A DNA stretch of 64,000 bases from Mermis nigrescens (GCA_036768485.1 JAVLUZ010000165.1:1479575-1543574); one strand, 5' to 3'; positions 1-21,665 are shown, counted from the first letter of the stretch. Translations and numbers: made by a program. The notes: generated by a model not told the origin, from the letters alone.

Positions 1-39
1 TGTTGGAAGTGTGTCTTTTTAGGCTTTCTAGCTCATTTT

Positions 40-330
40 TGGCTCTGAAGTCTCAAATTTTCGGCGCTTTGCGCCATATGCACATTTTTTTGACTTTATT
101 ATATTCAATTTACTCGATTTTTTTAGATTCTTTTAATTTTTTCAGTGTTTAATGTTCAAAAAAGCGAGCATTACCCGAAACGTCGGAAAATACTTTTTGA
201 GGTGTACTCATCGTTTTTTAGCCCAAAAAGACATGTTTGGAAAAGGGTTTCTACCTGACTCCCCTTTCGTATCTCATTCTGTACATGTATTCTTCTGACA
301 GTGAGTGTCAAGCATTCATGCACAACCCGG
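40..330 (-). repeat. R1 dispersed repeat, minus copy
   Basis: The reverse complement carries the GGCGC-AAGCGCC core and the ACG/TCATCG stretch seen in the plus copy just downstream. Together the two form an imperfect inverted pair. It lies in an intron of gene A. Boundaries are approximate. Confidence 0.5.
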
Positions 331-715
331 GAATTCTGGGGGATTTTAAGGTGCCTTTTTGGGTTCAAAAATGGTAGGTACGCGTCAAAAACATCGTTTT
401 TCAGCGATTCTGATGATGCCTTATCTTTTTAGAGCATAAGACAGGAAAACAATTTCAAAAAACAATTGAAAAGATATTGAATCAAATTGAAAAAAATATG
501 GTCAAAACATGAGTATAATGGCGCGAAGCGCCCAAAATTTGGCATTTTTTGGCAAATAGATAGCTAAAAACGCTTAAAAGCATCTTTTCTACAAATTTGT
601 AGAAACTTTTTGGGAACTTTCAAAAAATCACCAATTCTGGGGAAAGGGAGATGAAAAAATTTTTGCGGGAGGGGGGATAATTTTTTTTGGGGTCGAAAAC
701 CCCCAAACGCCCTCC
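316..715 (+). repeat. R1 dispersed repeat, plus copy
   Basis: Runs from CATGCAC..GGGAATTCTGGGG through GGTACGCGTCAAAAAC and GGCGCGAAGCGCC to a G-run then C-run terminus. The same order of motifs recurs at 33796-34135 (plus) and about 60625-60895 (minus). Confidence 0.65.
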
Positions 716-1107
716 ACCCAAGATCTTGTATGGCCTCAAGCTATAATTATAGTCCCTTGCACAGAAAAGAGCCTGGAGTTTTTAATAAATTTTAAACTAT
801 TTTTTCTGTTTGTTCGGTAATCAATCAATTGAACATTTCGCTTTCTCAATACAATTAATATCTACCCTGCTAAACACTTCGAGGTTTAAGCTCCAGATCG
901 AGTTGCATTTACGCTTTCGATATTACGTTAAACGAATAACGTCGTCGCGAAATGAATCATAAATTGCTTTTGAAAACATTATAAATCTTATAAATTCGAT
1001 CTAAAAATAAATTGATTGAAAACCAAAAGTAAAAAATATGTATGTAATTTAAATAGTGTATCTGATTCAATTTGCATTTTTTTAATAAAAATTGGAACTC
1101 GTTTAAG

Positions 1108-1394
1108 ATCTATGGCGTCAGTTTGCTTCAGCCAATATCGAATTATCGTCGGCGAATTATTCACAAATAGAAAATTACAAGGGTTGCTTGAGCGCAGAGT
1201 CTTTGCCCTACGATATCGAAATCGGAAAAGTCTACGAAAACATACCGTTCAGTATTTTTGTGAATGGCCGATCGATCAAAGTTGACTCTAGTCAACAATT
1301 TTGCACTGGCGACGAATGCAACGGGTCTTTTTTGGCTCAAAATTCGCTTTTTTTGCTGATCTTTTCATCCTTTCTTTCTGTGATTATTTTTTAG
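1108..1394 (+). CDS. Gene A: terminal exon of a three-finger (Ly6-like) GPI-anchored protein, 5' partial
   Basis: This is the last coding exon of a gene whose earlier exons lie left of the window. It reads from a phase-1 acceptor (GTTTAAG, 1101-1107) through KGCLSAESLP, then FCTGDECNGS, to a hydrophobic tail ending at TAG (1392-1394). The reading frame, phase and layout match the terminal exons at 34188-34474 and 51337-51632, so all three are tandem paralogues. By family knowledge, Cys-x4-ECN closes a three-finger domain, and a hydrophobic C-terminus after a Gly/Ser site suggests replacement by a GPI anchor at the cell surface. The acceptor has A at -3, where the paralogue has TTTCAG at the same site. 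A polyadenylation signal AATAAA lies at 1459-1464. Function is unknown; exon identity is secure through paralogy. Confidence 0.8.
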
Positions 1395-1458
1395 TTTTTT
1401 TTGCACTTCGAGCGTATATCAAAATCGCTATTCGGTTTGATACTTTTAGAAATTTATG

Positions 1459-1464
1459 AATAAA
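1459..1464 (+). promoter_or_regulatory. Polyadenylation signal of gene A
   Basis: AATAAA lies 65 nt after the stop codon of the gene A terminal exon. Confidence 0.5.
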
Positions 1465-1694
1465 TTTAGACTTTTCTTAGTAAAATTTGAAATCAGATTC
1501 AAATTTTCCCAATTTGCAGGCGGGTTAGGTGGCTGGACAAAGGAAATCAATTTTCTTATCGTTTAGATATTTCCGTTAAATTTGAGCGTTAAAAATACCT
1601 CTGCGATTTTGTTGTTTTTAGAAACATATTTTACAACTTCATTGTTTATTTATTGTAAGTCTCATGTTGCAGTATTTCAAACTATTGTGCTATA

Positions 1695-1905
1695 GATGCA
1701 CATAGCCGGTTCTGGGAGGTCAGCCAGAAGAGAGCTAAATTCAGCCAAAATTGGCCAAAAAATTGATATGAATGCTAATCTATCGTAAAAATTATGTTAA
1801 TCTATAGATTCTCGCCAATTTCCAGCAAATTTGCGGAAAACTTTTTCTTCAACTATTTTTAGCCTTTATTTGGCCATATTTTTCCTAAAAAAATTTTCAA
1901 TTTTT
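1695..1905 (+). repeat. R3 dispersed repeat, diverged copy
   Basis: Contains degenerate versions of the R3 landmarks: a gccag/agaggg start, AATTTCCAGCAAATTTGCGG in place of the TCAATTTCAAGCACTTTTG core, then AGCCTTTATTTGGCC. Confidence 0.45.
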
Positions 1906-1939
1906 TATTTTCGCGGATCTAGGACGTACATATATAGCA

Positions 1940-2125
1940 TATATCGTCTGTGCGAGCTTTTATGAGCAGAAATGGTCATAAAAACTTATTAAAATACGAA
2001 TATTCGTTGATCCACAATTTCCGATCATTTCAAGCACTTTCGCAGAAAATTTTAGATTTTTAACCGTTTTAGGTCTTTAATTATCTTTTTTTGCCCCCGA
2101 AAGTTTTCCATCATAGGGATCGATG
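1940..2125 (+). repeat. R3 dispersed repeat, diverged copy
   Basis: Contains TTTCAAGCACTTTCGCAGAAAATTTTAGATTTTTAACCGTTTTAGG in pieces that match the R3 core. It ends near AGTTTTCC before a CCCC-rich stretch. Confidence 0.45.
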
Positions 2126-2484
2126 CCCCAACCCTTTCCTCACATTCACATAGCTGATTTTGAAGAGTGTGCCGATTAGATGAACTTGCCTTTTAGCAGA
2201 CATATGTATATATGTATGTACTTTGTAGCAGTGCAGAATAGTACAAAAAATGCGATAAATACGATTATTGTATTAGTATCCTTAGTATCGATGACGTGTA
2301 AAGGGCGAAATTTATTATGATCCTGTTTTGTGCCCTACGTTCTTATTGAAGATTTTTGTATTCGATGTAAGCTATGCAAAAAGTAGAGAGCATAAGAAAA
2401 CTTAGAGACGGAAGTGGAATGGAAAATGATTAAAGAGTCAAAATAAGGAAAGGAAAAATTGGAAAAAATGGGAAAATTTAGCGA

Positions 2485-2628
2485 ATGAAATTTGGAAATG
2501 ACAAAGAACGTGAAAGCCAGAAAATCGCGAATAGTAAATTTTTAATTCTTATTTTTTTGTTGTTGTCCTTCTTTAACGATTATCTCAGCTTCAAGCATCA
2601 GATTTTTGATGTCTCGTGTTTAATGTTG
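2485..2628 (+). CDS. Possible first exon with signal-anchor sequence (tentative)
   Basis: An ATG-started ORF has a charged N-terminus (MKFGNDKERESQKIANSK) followed by a strongly hydrophobic stretch (FLILIFLLLSFF), which would suit a signal peptide or signal anchor. A candidate donor, TTG|GTATTT, lies at 2628/2629 in phase 0, and the candidate terminal exon at 4769-5035 also starts in phase 0. The Helitron-like element would then sit in the intron. No family is recognised, and other exons could lie between. This is inference from frame and hydrophobicity only. Confidence 0.2.
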
Positions 2629-3189
2629 GTATTTGGGGCTGAAATAAAATGTCATAGAAAAATGGGAAATGAATAAAACTCTGAAAAGGGAAAATTAAAA
2701 ATTTTTCCTTTAGTATAATAAATCGCACATTCTATCTACTATATATTTTTGAAAGTTTGTTTGTTTGTATGTATGTATGTTCGTATGTTCGTATGTTTGT
2801 GCCGGGTTGGCTCCGGCCCAATGAAATTTGGTGGGCTGATATTTTGGGCCGAGGTCGGTCCAATTGGGGAAGGAGCCGTAGCGATCTTGAAATTTCGACA
2901 AACGCACCCATTGGCCCTGGGCAAGGAGGGAGCAGGGTTTGGCCCCTGTGCTATAAGCCTCCACGATTTCGGGAGATGGCCGATTTTTTGCTATTTTTTT
3001 CAAAAAATTAGTTTATACTGTTTGTATAGGGATACCCCGGCCAAGAGGAGCATGCCTGGCGACACTATGTACATTGTTTATATGTTATAGCATTGGTCGG
3101 CACTGTGAAACATCAAAATACAGGTTTAACCAAATGATGCTATAACATAGGCAATTTTATAAGATAGGCATGGTATGAGATACTATGTG

Positions 3190-3485
3190 CAACAAGATAA
3201 GCAATGCTATAAGATAGGACGTGATATAAGATACTCTGTGCTACAGGATAGGCAATACTATAAGATAGGACGTGATATAAGACACCCCGTGCTACAAGAT
3301 AGGCAATGCTATAAGATAGAACGTTATAAAAGATACCCCGTGCTACAAGATAGGCAATGCTATAAGATAGGAAGTGATATAAGATACCCCGAGCTGCAAG
3401 ATAGGCAATGTTATAAGATAGTATGGGATATAAGATACCCTGTGCTACGAGATAGGCAATTCTATAAGATAGGTTTGGTATAGAT
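3190..3485 (+). repeat. 51-bp tandem repeat
   Basis: The unit runs GATATAAGATACCC..GTGCTAC then AAGATAGGCAATGCTATAAGA. It is 51 bp long, so one frame stays open and encodes a 17-residue repeat (QDRQCYKIGRDIRYPVL). I regard that ORF as a by-product of the array inside the Helitron-like element, not a gene. Confidence 0.8.
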
Positions 3486-3589
3486 ACCCTGTCTGTGCCA
3501 TAACATGCAGTGATATAAGATAGGAGATACCATCAGCTATAACATATCACGTGATATATGACACCCTTTGCTACAACAAACAAAAAATT

Positions 3590-3990
3590 TTTAAAACATC
3601 AAAAATATGGTTTGACCGAAAAAATTTTTCAAAACATCCTAAAACATCAAAAATATTGTTTCACGAAAAAAATTTTCCAAAACATCCCAAAACATCAAAA
3701 ATATGGGTTTGATTAAAAAAAATTTTCCAAAACATCCTAAAACATCAAAAATATGGTTTGACGAAAAAAATTTTCCAAAACATCACAAAACATCAACAAT
3801 ATGGGTTTTATTAAAAAAATTTCCAGAACACCCCAGAACATCAAAAATATGATTATGGCTAAACAATTTTCAAAACCATTCTGTAACGTCAAAAATATGG
3901 ATTTGATCAAAAAAATGGTTGACAAAAGACATTTTAAAAAAATCCAAAAAAAATAAAATATGGTTTGTACCAACAATTTTTTTAGAAATA
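3590..3990 (+). repeat. About 48-bp tandem repeat
   Basis: The unit contains CATCAAAAATATGGTTTGAC, an A-run, then TTTTCCAAAACATCC, repeated about eight times with decay to the right. Lies inside the Helitron-like element. Confidence 0.75.
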
Positions 3991-4239
3991 TCCCAAAAAC
4001 ATCAAAAGTCTTGAAAAATAAAAAATACAAGGGACATATTAATTCCATATAGCTATCAGGCCTAAGTTCAGCCCGGGCAACGCCGGGCAGCTCAACTATG
4101 CTACAAGATAGGATACGGTATAGCATACCCAATGCTATAAGATACCTAATGCTATAACATACCCAATGCTATAAGATATGACACGGTATAAAGTACCCAA
4201 TGCTATAGCATACTCAACGCTATAAGATAGGGCACGATG

Positions 4240-4520
4240 AAACACCAACATTATGGAAATTTTTTTGAAACATCAAAATTATGGATTTTTTAAATAACAT
4301 CAAAATTATGGATTCTTTTTAAAAAACATGGATTTTTTTAAAAAATATCAAAATTATGGATTTTTTTTAAAAACATCAAAATTATGGATTTTTTAAAATC
4401 ACATCGAAATTACGGATTTTTTAAAATAACACCAAAATTACGGATTAATAAAAAAAACATCAAAATTATGGATTTTTCCAAGAAACATCAAAATTATGGA
4501 TTTTTTTTACATATCAATTC
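4240..4520 (+). repeat. About 27-bp tandem repeat
   Basis: The unit is close to AACATCAAAATTATGGATTT plus a T/A run, about ten copies, ending just before the 3' hairpin of the Helitron-like element. Confidence 0.75.
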
Positions 4521-4768
4521 CACCTAGCTATATATCAGGCCTAAGTTCAGCCCGGGCAACGCAGGGCAGCTCATCTAGTGTAGTATAAATTCGATTTCAA
4601 CGTATGGCGTCAAACTTCTCCTGTTTTAACTTAAGCTTATACAAAACAGAATTTTCGTTTAAAAATTCAAATGAAAATTTCTTCATTGTACACAGCAAGA
4701 ATCATTCTAATTCACAACGTTTTGTTTGTTTTATTGCTTCTCGAAATTTTTTATTTTTTTAATTTTAG

Positions 4769-5035
4769 AATTTTTATTCTTCAATAGATAATTTGTTTTC
4801 ATTGAGAGAAGAGTCATATGAGCAAACCTCGAGTTTGATGATTCAGACTTTTTGTGCAAATGAAAGAATCGATCGACTCTGCGATGTAAACGTAAAGGAT
4901 ATAAAGGTTTTAAATTTTGCGTCTACACAAGCTGATCTCGGAATGACTTTATTGAAAAAATTTGAATTAAAGTGTGGAGCTTTAATTATTTTTTTGCTTT
5001 TGCATATAACAATTGGAAATAAAGGAATTTTGTAG
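4769..5035 (+). CDS. Possible terminal exon of a secreted or GPI-anchored protein (tentative)
   Basis: After a clean TTTTAG acceptor (4763-4768) an 88-codon phase-0 frame runs to TAG. The product carries three cysteines (TFCANERIDRLCD and ELKCGA) and ends in a hydrophobic segment, CGALIIFLLLHITIG, like a GPI-signal or membrane tail. It is not alignable to the three-finger terminal exons, so relationship to genes A-C is not claimed. The low-AT, mixed-residue middle looks more like coding than the surrounding DNA. The phase fits the candidate exon at 2485-2628. Confidence 0.3.
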   Translation, partial: NFYSSIDNLFSLREESYEQTSSLMIQTFCANERIDRLCDVNVKDIKVLNFASTQADLGMTLLKKFELKCGALIIFLLLHITIGNKGIL

Positions 5036-7677
5036 CTTAGAAATTTCAAAACTTTTTGCCGAAAAATCGGCAACTCTTATCAAAAATTTAATAGATACTA
5101 AGTCCCAATTTTTGCCGCTGTCTATATGTACATAGTCAAGCAATGCAGTCAGAAAATAAAATAAAACGAGAAAATGCATTTTGACTGTAAATTTGATTTC
5201 CGTTTAGCCCAAGTTTTGCTCTGTTCCTCATAAAAATATTGTCTCTAACGTGGTCTATTCATTTCAGTCGAACCATTAGGGTCATATGCAGTTTCTTTTA
5301 TATCAGGCGGAAGGGCCAGTCAGTGTTTTTTTTAATTAAGATGCTTAAAGTACATAGTACAAATGCTGAAATAGTGGAAAACTGTGCTAATCCACATTTT
5401 CTGGTAAATCAAACGTTTTTTGCAAATAAGTCCTTATTTTTTCTTTCTTGTCCCTTCCAAACTTTGACGTTTACGTCTGACAACACCTTTCTCTTTTAGG
5501 AAAAACAATTTGCAGGTCATTATCAAATCCTCAACACGCGACCAGAGTAGAAAAATAAATTTTTTATGTTGTGCATGTCAATTCAAACGCATTCTTTGGG
5601 CCTGTAAAAAATTGAAAAATGCATTTGGGCTGGGGTGTCAACTTTCTTAAGAATTATAAGAGCCAGGCTTACCAGCTTATCAAACGGAAAATGGGTACTC
5701 TTTCGTGGAAACATAATGTCAAAAATTTTCCGTTGTCTCGAGAAGAAATATCTTGCATCTTGTATTATTAGAAGCGGCAACGAAGTGACAAAAAACAATA
5801 AATCCTCTGGGAAAAACTAAAATGGATAAGCATATTAATCGCTTTCTTTCGGCTTAAGAAAAACAGAAACTAAATTCACGTTGAAGACTTTTGAAACAAA
5901 ATATTTGAATTATTGCCTTATTTAAAAGTAAACGGAACGGATAAGGACAGAACGAAAGAACAAAGGGGAAAACAAAAAATAAGTAAACAAATAGAAAAGA
6001 AGTAATTGATCTAAACTGAAAAAACAAAAAGCGACTTTAATCTAAAATGAAACGTTTACCAATCGCAATTGACCTGTTACAGTGTCTTGCAAAAGACTTC
6101 AAATAAATGCTTGAAAATATGAAAAAATTAGTACAGAAATCGGGAAACCGATGACGTAAAATGCGAGTATTGTTACAGGTGTACCTCGCCTTGTGAAATA
6201 ATTTAAATAAGGAAAAATATAACGCAAAAATGATTAATAAATTCACCAAAATACGAGCACATGCACAAGCTGCAAACTAAGACGGATATTAAATTTTAGG
6301 ACAGTAAGTTGAAGTATCAAAATTAAAGTAAAATTAATTACTTAAAAATTTAGCGATCACTTCACAGAAATATTACGAGCTTTTCACTAGCCAACGTTAT
6401 TTGCAAATATTATCGCAACTAAATAGTATAATTCCCACGTTTTGTGTGACTTTGAGACTTTTCCCAGGAAGGAGCAGCATTTTCTTTGATTTTAATTATA
6501 TGCATGGCTCGACTGACGGGATTTTCTGACATCAACCTCATTTGCAGATTTTTCAGACAGCGTGTGGCAGAAGTAAATATAGAAGCTGTTGCTTGAGTTA
6601 AGCACGAATTTAAGCATGTGCTTCGAAGATATAAGCACGATGCACTAAGAAGCATGTGCTTGGTTAAGCATGGAGTAAAAATTTTTATTGCAGCCCAATT
6701 AAGCAGATGCTTATCCCAGCACGTGCTTAAGCGCTTTAAGCATGAACTTAATCGAAGCTTGTGCTTACAATATTGCAACTGGGCCCATACACATAATTTT
6801 TTTAAGTTTCTGTCGTTTTTGAGGAAAATATTAAGAAAAACTAGAAATAGAATCTTGAACGCGTTCTTTAATAAAAGATTTATGGTAGCATCCACGCCAT
6901 TTTCACCGTAAAAAATACAGTAATACGAATTCTTTATGTTTCGCGCATGTTTAGCGAAATAAAGGAATAAAATCGGAAAAAATCTTTATATTTCTGCAGA
7001 GAAGATAATAAGCTCACTCGAAATATAAAAATATAATAATGAAAATTGCGAGAAAAGACTTTGCATTCCATCTAATGATCTTGTGTGTACCTATAACTCC
7101 ATATCCTCAAACTATTAAATCGGTTGTGTTATCCATTGATCGTATGTCCAATGTCTAAATCATACTTAAAATTTATAACGAAATAAAAACATAAATGACA
7201 CGGGTACTATAGCCACCTGTATTCTGCAATTCTGAGTATCGGCTTAAATTGGTCATTAATTGTCTAAAACGTTATGAAATGTTTAAAAAAATTCTCTTTC
7301 TAATTTATCATTTTTCATCAAGCAAAATTTTCAAGTCAAAAATCTGTATTCTGTTTTTTTTGATACGAAAGTGTGCTTAAGTAAGACGAGAAGAAGAATT
7401 GCCAAAACGAGTGATTACTGAGAAGATCACGTACCCATATGTACTACCTACCGTTTTATAAACAAACAAACCAAAATTTCTACGCCCACAATAAAATACA
7501 CTTTTTCCAAAATACACAACAAGGAACCGGTAATTAAAAAATTCAAAAATCAGCGTCATTAAACGAGTTTTCTGTTTAGCCATAAAAAACAGGACAGTTT
7601 TGCACCAATTAAAACCTATACTAATTCGCACCGAATCTTTCGAAACAAAACATATTCAATCTACTGCACGACGAAAT
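5036..7677. other. Intergenic stretch upstream of the serpin
   Basis: Several short ORFs occur, one (5269-5497) after a TTTCAG site, but none has a recognisable motif. The palindrome-rich block at 6575-6790 is listed separately. Otherwise I see only AT-rich DNA. Confidence 0.4.
6575..6790. repeat. Cluster of AAGCAYRTGCTT palindromes
   Basis: At least six palindromic or near-palindromic variants occur in 200 bp, for example AAGCATGTGCTT twice and AGCACGTGCTTAAGC. The long ORFs on both strands here are a consequence of this repeat and are rejected as genes. Confidence 0.7.
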
Positions 7678-17444
<9,767 letters not shown>

Positions 17445-17484
17445 ATAGTTTCTTCTGTTCTTCACTTCATATCTCTGTTCTAAA

Positions 17485-17490
17485 AATAAA
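17485..17490 (+). promoter_or_regulatory. Polyadenylation signal of the serpin
   Basis: AATAAA occurs 41 nt after the serpin stop codon. Confidence 0.6.
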
Positions 17491-17634
17491 AGATACTCGC
17501 GCAGCGTTTAAGGGGAGAAAAAGTATAAGCAAATTTATGTTCGAGAGGAAATTGAGTTTTTGAAGTTTTTGCTTTTTCAAGATTTTATAATGTCATCAGA
17601 TAAAGTTTGGTGAGATATGACAAAAAATGGTTTT

Positions 17635-17800
17635 TGTTGCTCTGTCACCACGCATGGGCCTAGAGGGGGCCTAGAACCCCAGAATCTGAAAGATTCCCGA
17701 AAAATCGATAGATCCCCGGAATTGAATTTCTGGTGCTATTTTAGCAATTTGGCCTCATCGGACCCCTCGAATTTTGTTGCTGCCCATGTATGCCTATCAC
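17635..17800 (+). repeat. R4 dispersed repeat
   Basis: CACGCATGGGCCTAGAGG, AAAAATCGATAGATCCCC, then CCCTCGAATTTTGTTGCTGCC follow the R4 order. Confidence 0.7.
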
Positions 17801-18562
17801 CCCTTGTTTGCATTTTCGAACCTTAAGAAAATGTTATCACCTGAACTCTATAATTTTTACGAGGCTCAGTGCTCACGCTGACGTCACTGTATATTCAATG
17901 AACTATGAATGTAGGTACCAATTTTTGCTAATATTAACCGTTCGCCTGTTTTAAATGGTTTCAATTTCACTTTGATACTTATTTAAAGAAATCTAACACC
18001 TCTCAGCCCTTAATAACGTCCCTATAATGCAGCCTAAATGACGTGAATCGAAATAATATTAGAACTAATAAAAATATTGCGCATCATAGTTTACTTATGC
18101 AATTAACGTTTGCAGCCTGTTTTAATGCGTGGGCGTTTTCAATAATTTTTAGTAAATTAATGACTTTTCAAAGAAAATTTCAGAAAAAAGTCGTGCAAGG
18201 ACAATTGGTATGAGATTTTGCATTTTATCAATCGCATGGCTGCGTTATAAAGAAAATATTTTCGTATTTTTCATGGATGAAGATTGATAATGACTCAATA
18301 AAAGGATCTTTTGATAAATCAATTCCTCGTCATTACTTGCTTTTTGATATTTAAATTTTTGATTGATAATATAGGACTGCTAATCGATAGGTAGGCGAAA
18401 TATATTTTTAAACTACTCAAGCATGATTAATGCAGATTTTGCACAATTTTTCATTATACTCATGAGCTGAGGTACAAGCTGATGATTCGATACATCAACT
18501 TAGAAGTAGTACCTATGTACATATTCTCGCATTTACAATGTGATTCGCTTACATATTTTATA

Positions 18563-18729
18563 GTCTGTTTCACATAAGTTTGGGCATTAATTTGAGAATT
18601 TTTCGAGAGTATGCCAACGGATTACGATAATTATATATCAGATCAATGATCAATGCTATAATCGCAATCTGTCGGCTTATTGTCGGACTTAGTTTTTAAA
18701 ATTAATGCCCAAACTTGTATGAAACAGAC
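18563..18729. mobile_element. Hairpin MITE (TA-flanked), copy 1
   Basis: Begins TA|GTCTGTTTCACATAAGTT and ends with the reverse complement, AACTTGTATGAAACAGAC|TA. The TIR is about 33 bp. TA duplication suggests a Tc1/mariner-type mobiliser. No ORF. Confidence 0.85.
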
Positions 18730-18739
18730 TATAGTCATA

Positions 18740-18902
18740 GTCTGTTTTACCTAAGCTTGGGCATAAAATTTCGAGTATTTCTTCGACAGTAAGCCGGCGG
18801 ATTACGATAATTATATATCAGATCAATGCTATAGTCGTAATATGTCAGCTTTTTGTCAGAGATGATTTTTAAAACTTACGCCCAAACTTGTGTGAAACGG
18901 AC
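18740..18902. mobile_element. Hairpin MITE (TA-flanked), copy 2
   Basis: Same family as copy 1, 10 bp away in the same orientation, flanked by TA. Interior TACGATAATTATATATCAG is identical to copy 1 over that stretch. Confidence 0.85.
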
Positions 18903-21603
18903 TATAGTAGTAGTTAGTAGCTCAAAATATTTTTGAGAATTTGTTTTGATTAGACGAAACAATTTTTAGTGCCATCTTCTTGCCTCTACTCATATGATTA
19001 CTCATCCTGACAGACGGAAAAATACAAAAACGTAAAAACGAAATAAATCGACCGAATTTCGACAATTTATAAGAATATGCATATTTCGCAATTTGTTTGA
19101 TAAAATGCAATAAAATAAAATAAAATGAGATGCAATTTATTTACATATGTACCTAAGCAATGTTGAAATCGGCCTTAACATCCGCAATTATAGAGTTAAA
19201 GACGAAGGTATACCTATTACGAAATTCATTTGAGCAATCATTAACATATTTTATTCCGAATAATTTTAGTATATTAATGCTTCTCCAATTGATTAACTAA
19301 ACAGGAATTGCATGCTCGCAATTTGGAATTTGAAATTTGTTAACATAAAAAGTTTTTAAATCATCAAGATTTTTAGCTTCTTTAACATGGTAGAACCGCA
19401 GCTGCGAAATATAAGACAGAGCTGTATAAAGTTTAAAGATACTTATAAAGTCTATTTCAAAATTTTTGAAATTTTTTACAGCAAAGTGATATGAAGGCAG
19501 TGAGAATTCAGCCAATCGGCGTAAGGCCTCGCATCCGAGTGGCTATAGCCTATTGCATGTTATTTGGCTTCAAAACTTGAGCTTTGGCTTCCTAAGTCGG
19601 TCTGGCTCTTAGGAGCTGTGAGAGCTTGACCAGCACATTCAAAGCATGTTTTCATGCGAAGTCTCATGAATATTGAAACAGACAATACATAATATTTTAA
19701 TTAATTTTTAAAATCATATTCTTAATATGTTTATGATAGGATTAAAATATTGAAGTAATCCAGAAAACTTAACCATTTGATTCATAGATTCGTGCATAAT
19801 TTTATAAATTCGTGGAATGATATTCTACAGTATTTATATTTCGAGCTACAGAATGATCATTGCTCGACGACAAAACTGCATGACTTCGAAAGTCACATTC
19901 GTAGCATGTCTCATGCGGATTAAATTTATTGAAAAATCTCTCAAATAAATGAATTTAGTAAAAACTCTCAATTAAATGAAACAGATAGGAAGTAATAGCT
20001 GAAATCCCTCCAGAAACCATCATATCATAATTAGAGCGTATCGGTACCGAAGTAAACAAGAATACGATCTTCCAAGGGTAATTTAAAAGCGAAAAATGTC
20101 CCTATCCATATTCTTTTGCTTTTTTTAGTTATTTCCTTCAAACGTGAGCATTTAGTCCCATAAACGTAATTTTAGTGAATCATTGCGAGTAGGTAAACTT
20201 ACCTATAGACTAACCTACTATAGGAAATTTTAAGAGGCTACAAAAACGTAAGTTCAAAGCTTTTACAGTAAGCTTTTCCATTCATTTTGTCAATGTCGAG
20301 GACGTCTCGCGAGTTTAAACCACTATTGAGACCCCTTGACCTCTTCCTGATGGCAGTGCGAAAAGGGATGATTCGAAATGTAATAGTTTTAGCTTAAAAT
20401 TGCTATCGCAGTTTACAATGCGAGTTAGTGTGATTTGTAGTCTGCATTCTTCGGAAGACGCTATGGCTTAAGACATAACATTACTTTCGAAGGCATCAAT
20501 GGAGAATTCAGATTTTAGTCTCTTGATTGACGGTTTTCTTGTCCATCTCATCTTTTGACGCCTTGTCCATAAACGTCGCTCTTTCAGCTTCAAAATAGTC
20601 TTAAAGTTTTACCATACCTACTTTTTCACAAAATCTCCGCTATCCTGAATTTTTTTAGATTAATCCTGCGGAACGCTCAATTTTTCCGCATTCTCTTCTT
20701 ATTCTTAGCTAAGATCTTTTGATCCAATTATGGGTATCTCGATTCCTAAACAAGTGTGGTAATTGGAATAATATGAACTCTTACGCTAAAGTGCAGGATT
20801 ATAGGTTCCGTCAGAAATTGTCAAGAATCACGTTGGGAAGTTCGGATTTTCTACAAAACTTGCAGAAATGATTAAAATAGGGCGCGGAAAAATAGTTTAG
20901 TGAAAATCTGTCGAATATTGAGGGACCTATTGGGCTCTAAATATCACAACTCAATAGTGGTTAAGAATAGGCGGTTTTGACATTTATGCTTTAGGTTGGT
21001 TTTCTCTTATATTGTGCTTAGGCTTAGGCATAGTTATATATGAAGGCGAATTTCAGACTGCTCAGGTCGGTATTACTCCCGCTTAGGTTGACATATATCT
21101 GCTTAGGTCGACTTATAGACGTTTGGACGAAAATTTGCATAAATTTGCATATGTATCATCCAGCGTAAAAAAGATTTTCAAGCAAAAAGATTGGTATATT
21201 CGTCATCAGCATATCGGAAATGACACGAAAAATTATTTCTTCGGCGAAAGAACTATAAAACCATGAATTTTATGTACTAGTGCTAAATTACAAAAAGATG
21301 AATTTAGCGGTAAAATTCGGAATATTCTGGGGAACATTTAACAGTTTTTGGGATTCTCTAAGAATTCGCACATTTTTCACTTTTGCCGAAAACTCTGGTT
21401 TTACGGTGATTTAACTTTGAATCTTTAACTCAGATGATGGAAAAAAGGCGCGGAAACATGTTTAAGATTTTTCAAAACTTAAAAAAAATTTTTCCAATTT
21501 TTTTGTTATATTTTTCTTCATCCGAGTTTAAGATTTCGACTTATATTTGATGATTCAAACAGCGGAATGCAGAATCACATGTAGATACCCAATTTACGTC
21601 GAT

Positions 21604-21665
21604 TTAAGCATCTATACATCGATCTAAGCATCTATACATCGACCTAAGCATCTATACATCGACCT
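21604..21665. repeat. 20-bp tandem repeat, about three copies
   Basis: Unit TAAGCATCTATACATCGACC, repeated with one or two changes. Confidence 0.75.

Larger units (their letters stand above)
2735..4578 (+). mobile_element. Helitron-like non-autonomous element with internal minisatellites
   Basis: The 5' end reads A|TCTACTATATATTTTTGAAAG, and the 3' end is a GC-rich hairpin (GCCCGGGCAACGCAGGGC) followed within 7 nt by CTAG|T. Helitrons start with TC, end in CTRR shortly after a hairpin, and insert between A and T; all four marks are present. Inside are three tandem arrays (3190-3485, 3590-3990, 4240-4520). A second copy of the hairpin tail occurs at about 4055-4100. No Rep/helicase coding sequence is visible, so it is non-autonomous. 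Confidence 0.65.

Noticed and set aside
3175..3483. 102-codon ORF with a 17-residue repeat
   Set aside because: It is kept open by the 51-bp tandem array of the Helitron-like element; no start context or domain.
4055..4100. Inner hairpin tail as the true end of the Helitron-like element
   Set aside because: It lacks CTRR followed by T (reads CTATG); the outer copy at 4575-4578 has CTAG|T. Kept as an internal duplicate.
3737..4132. 131-codon minus-strand ORF rich in Phe/Leu/Ile
   Set aside because: Encoded by the antisense of A-rich minisatellite units; hydrophobicity is a composition effect.
6419..6895. 158-codon minus-strand ORF and its plus-strand mirror
   Set aside because: Both cross the AAGCAYRTGCTT palindrome cluster, which opens both strands; no domain seen.
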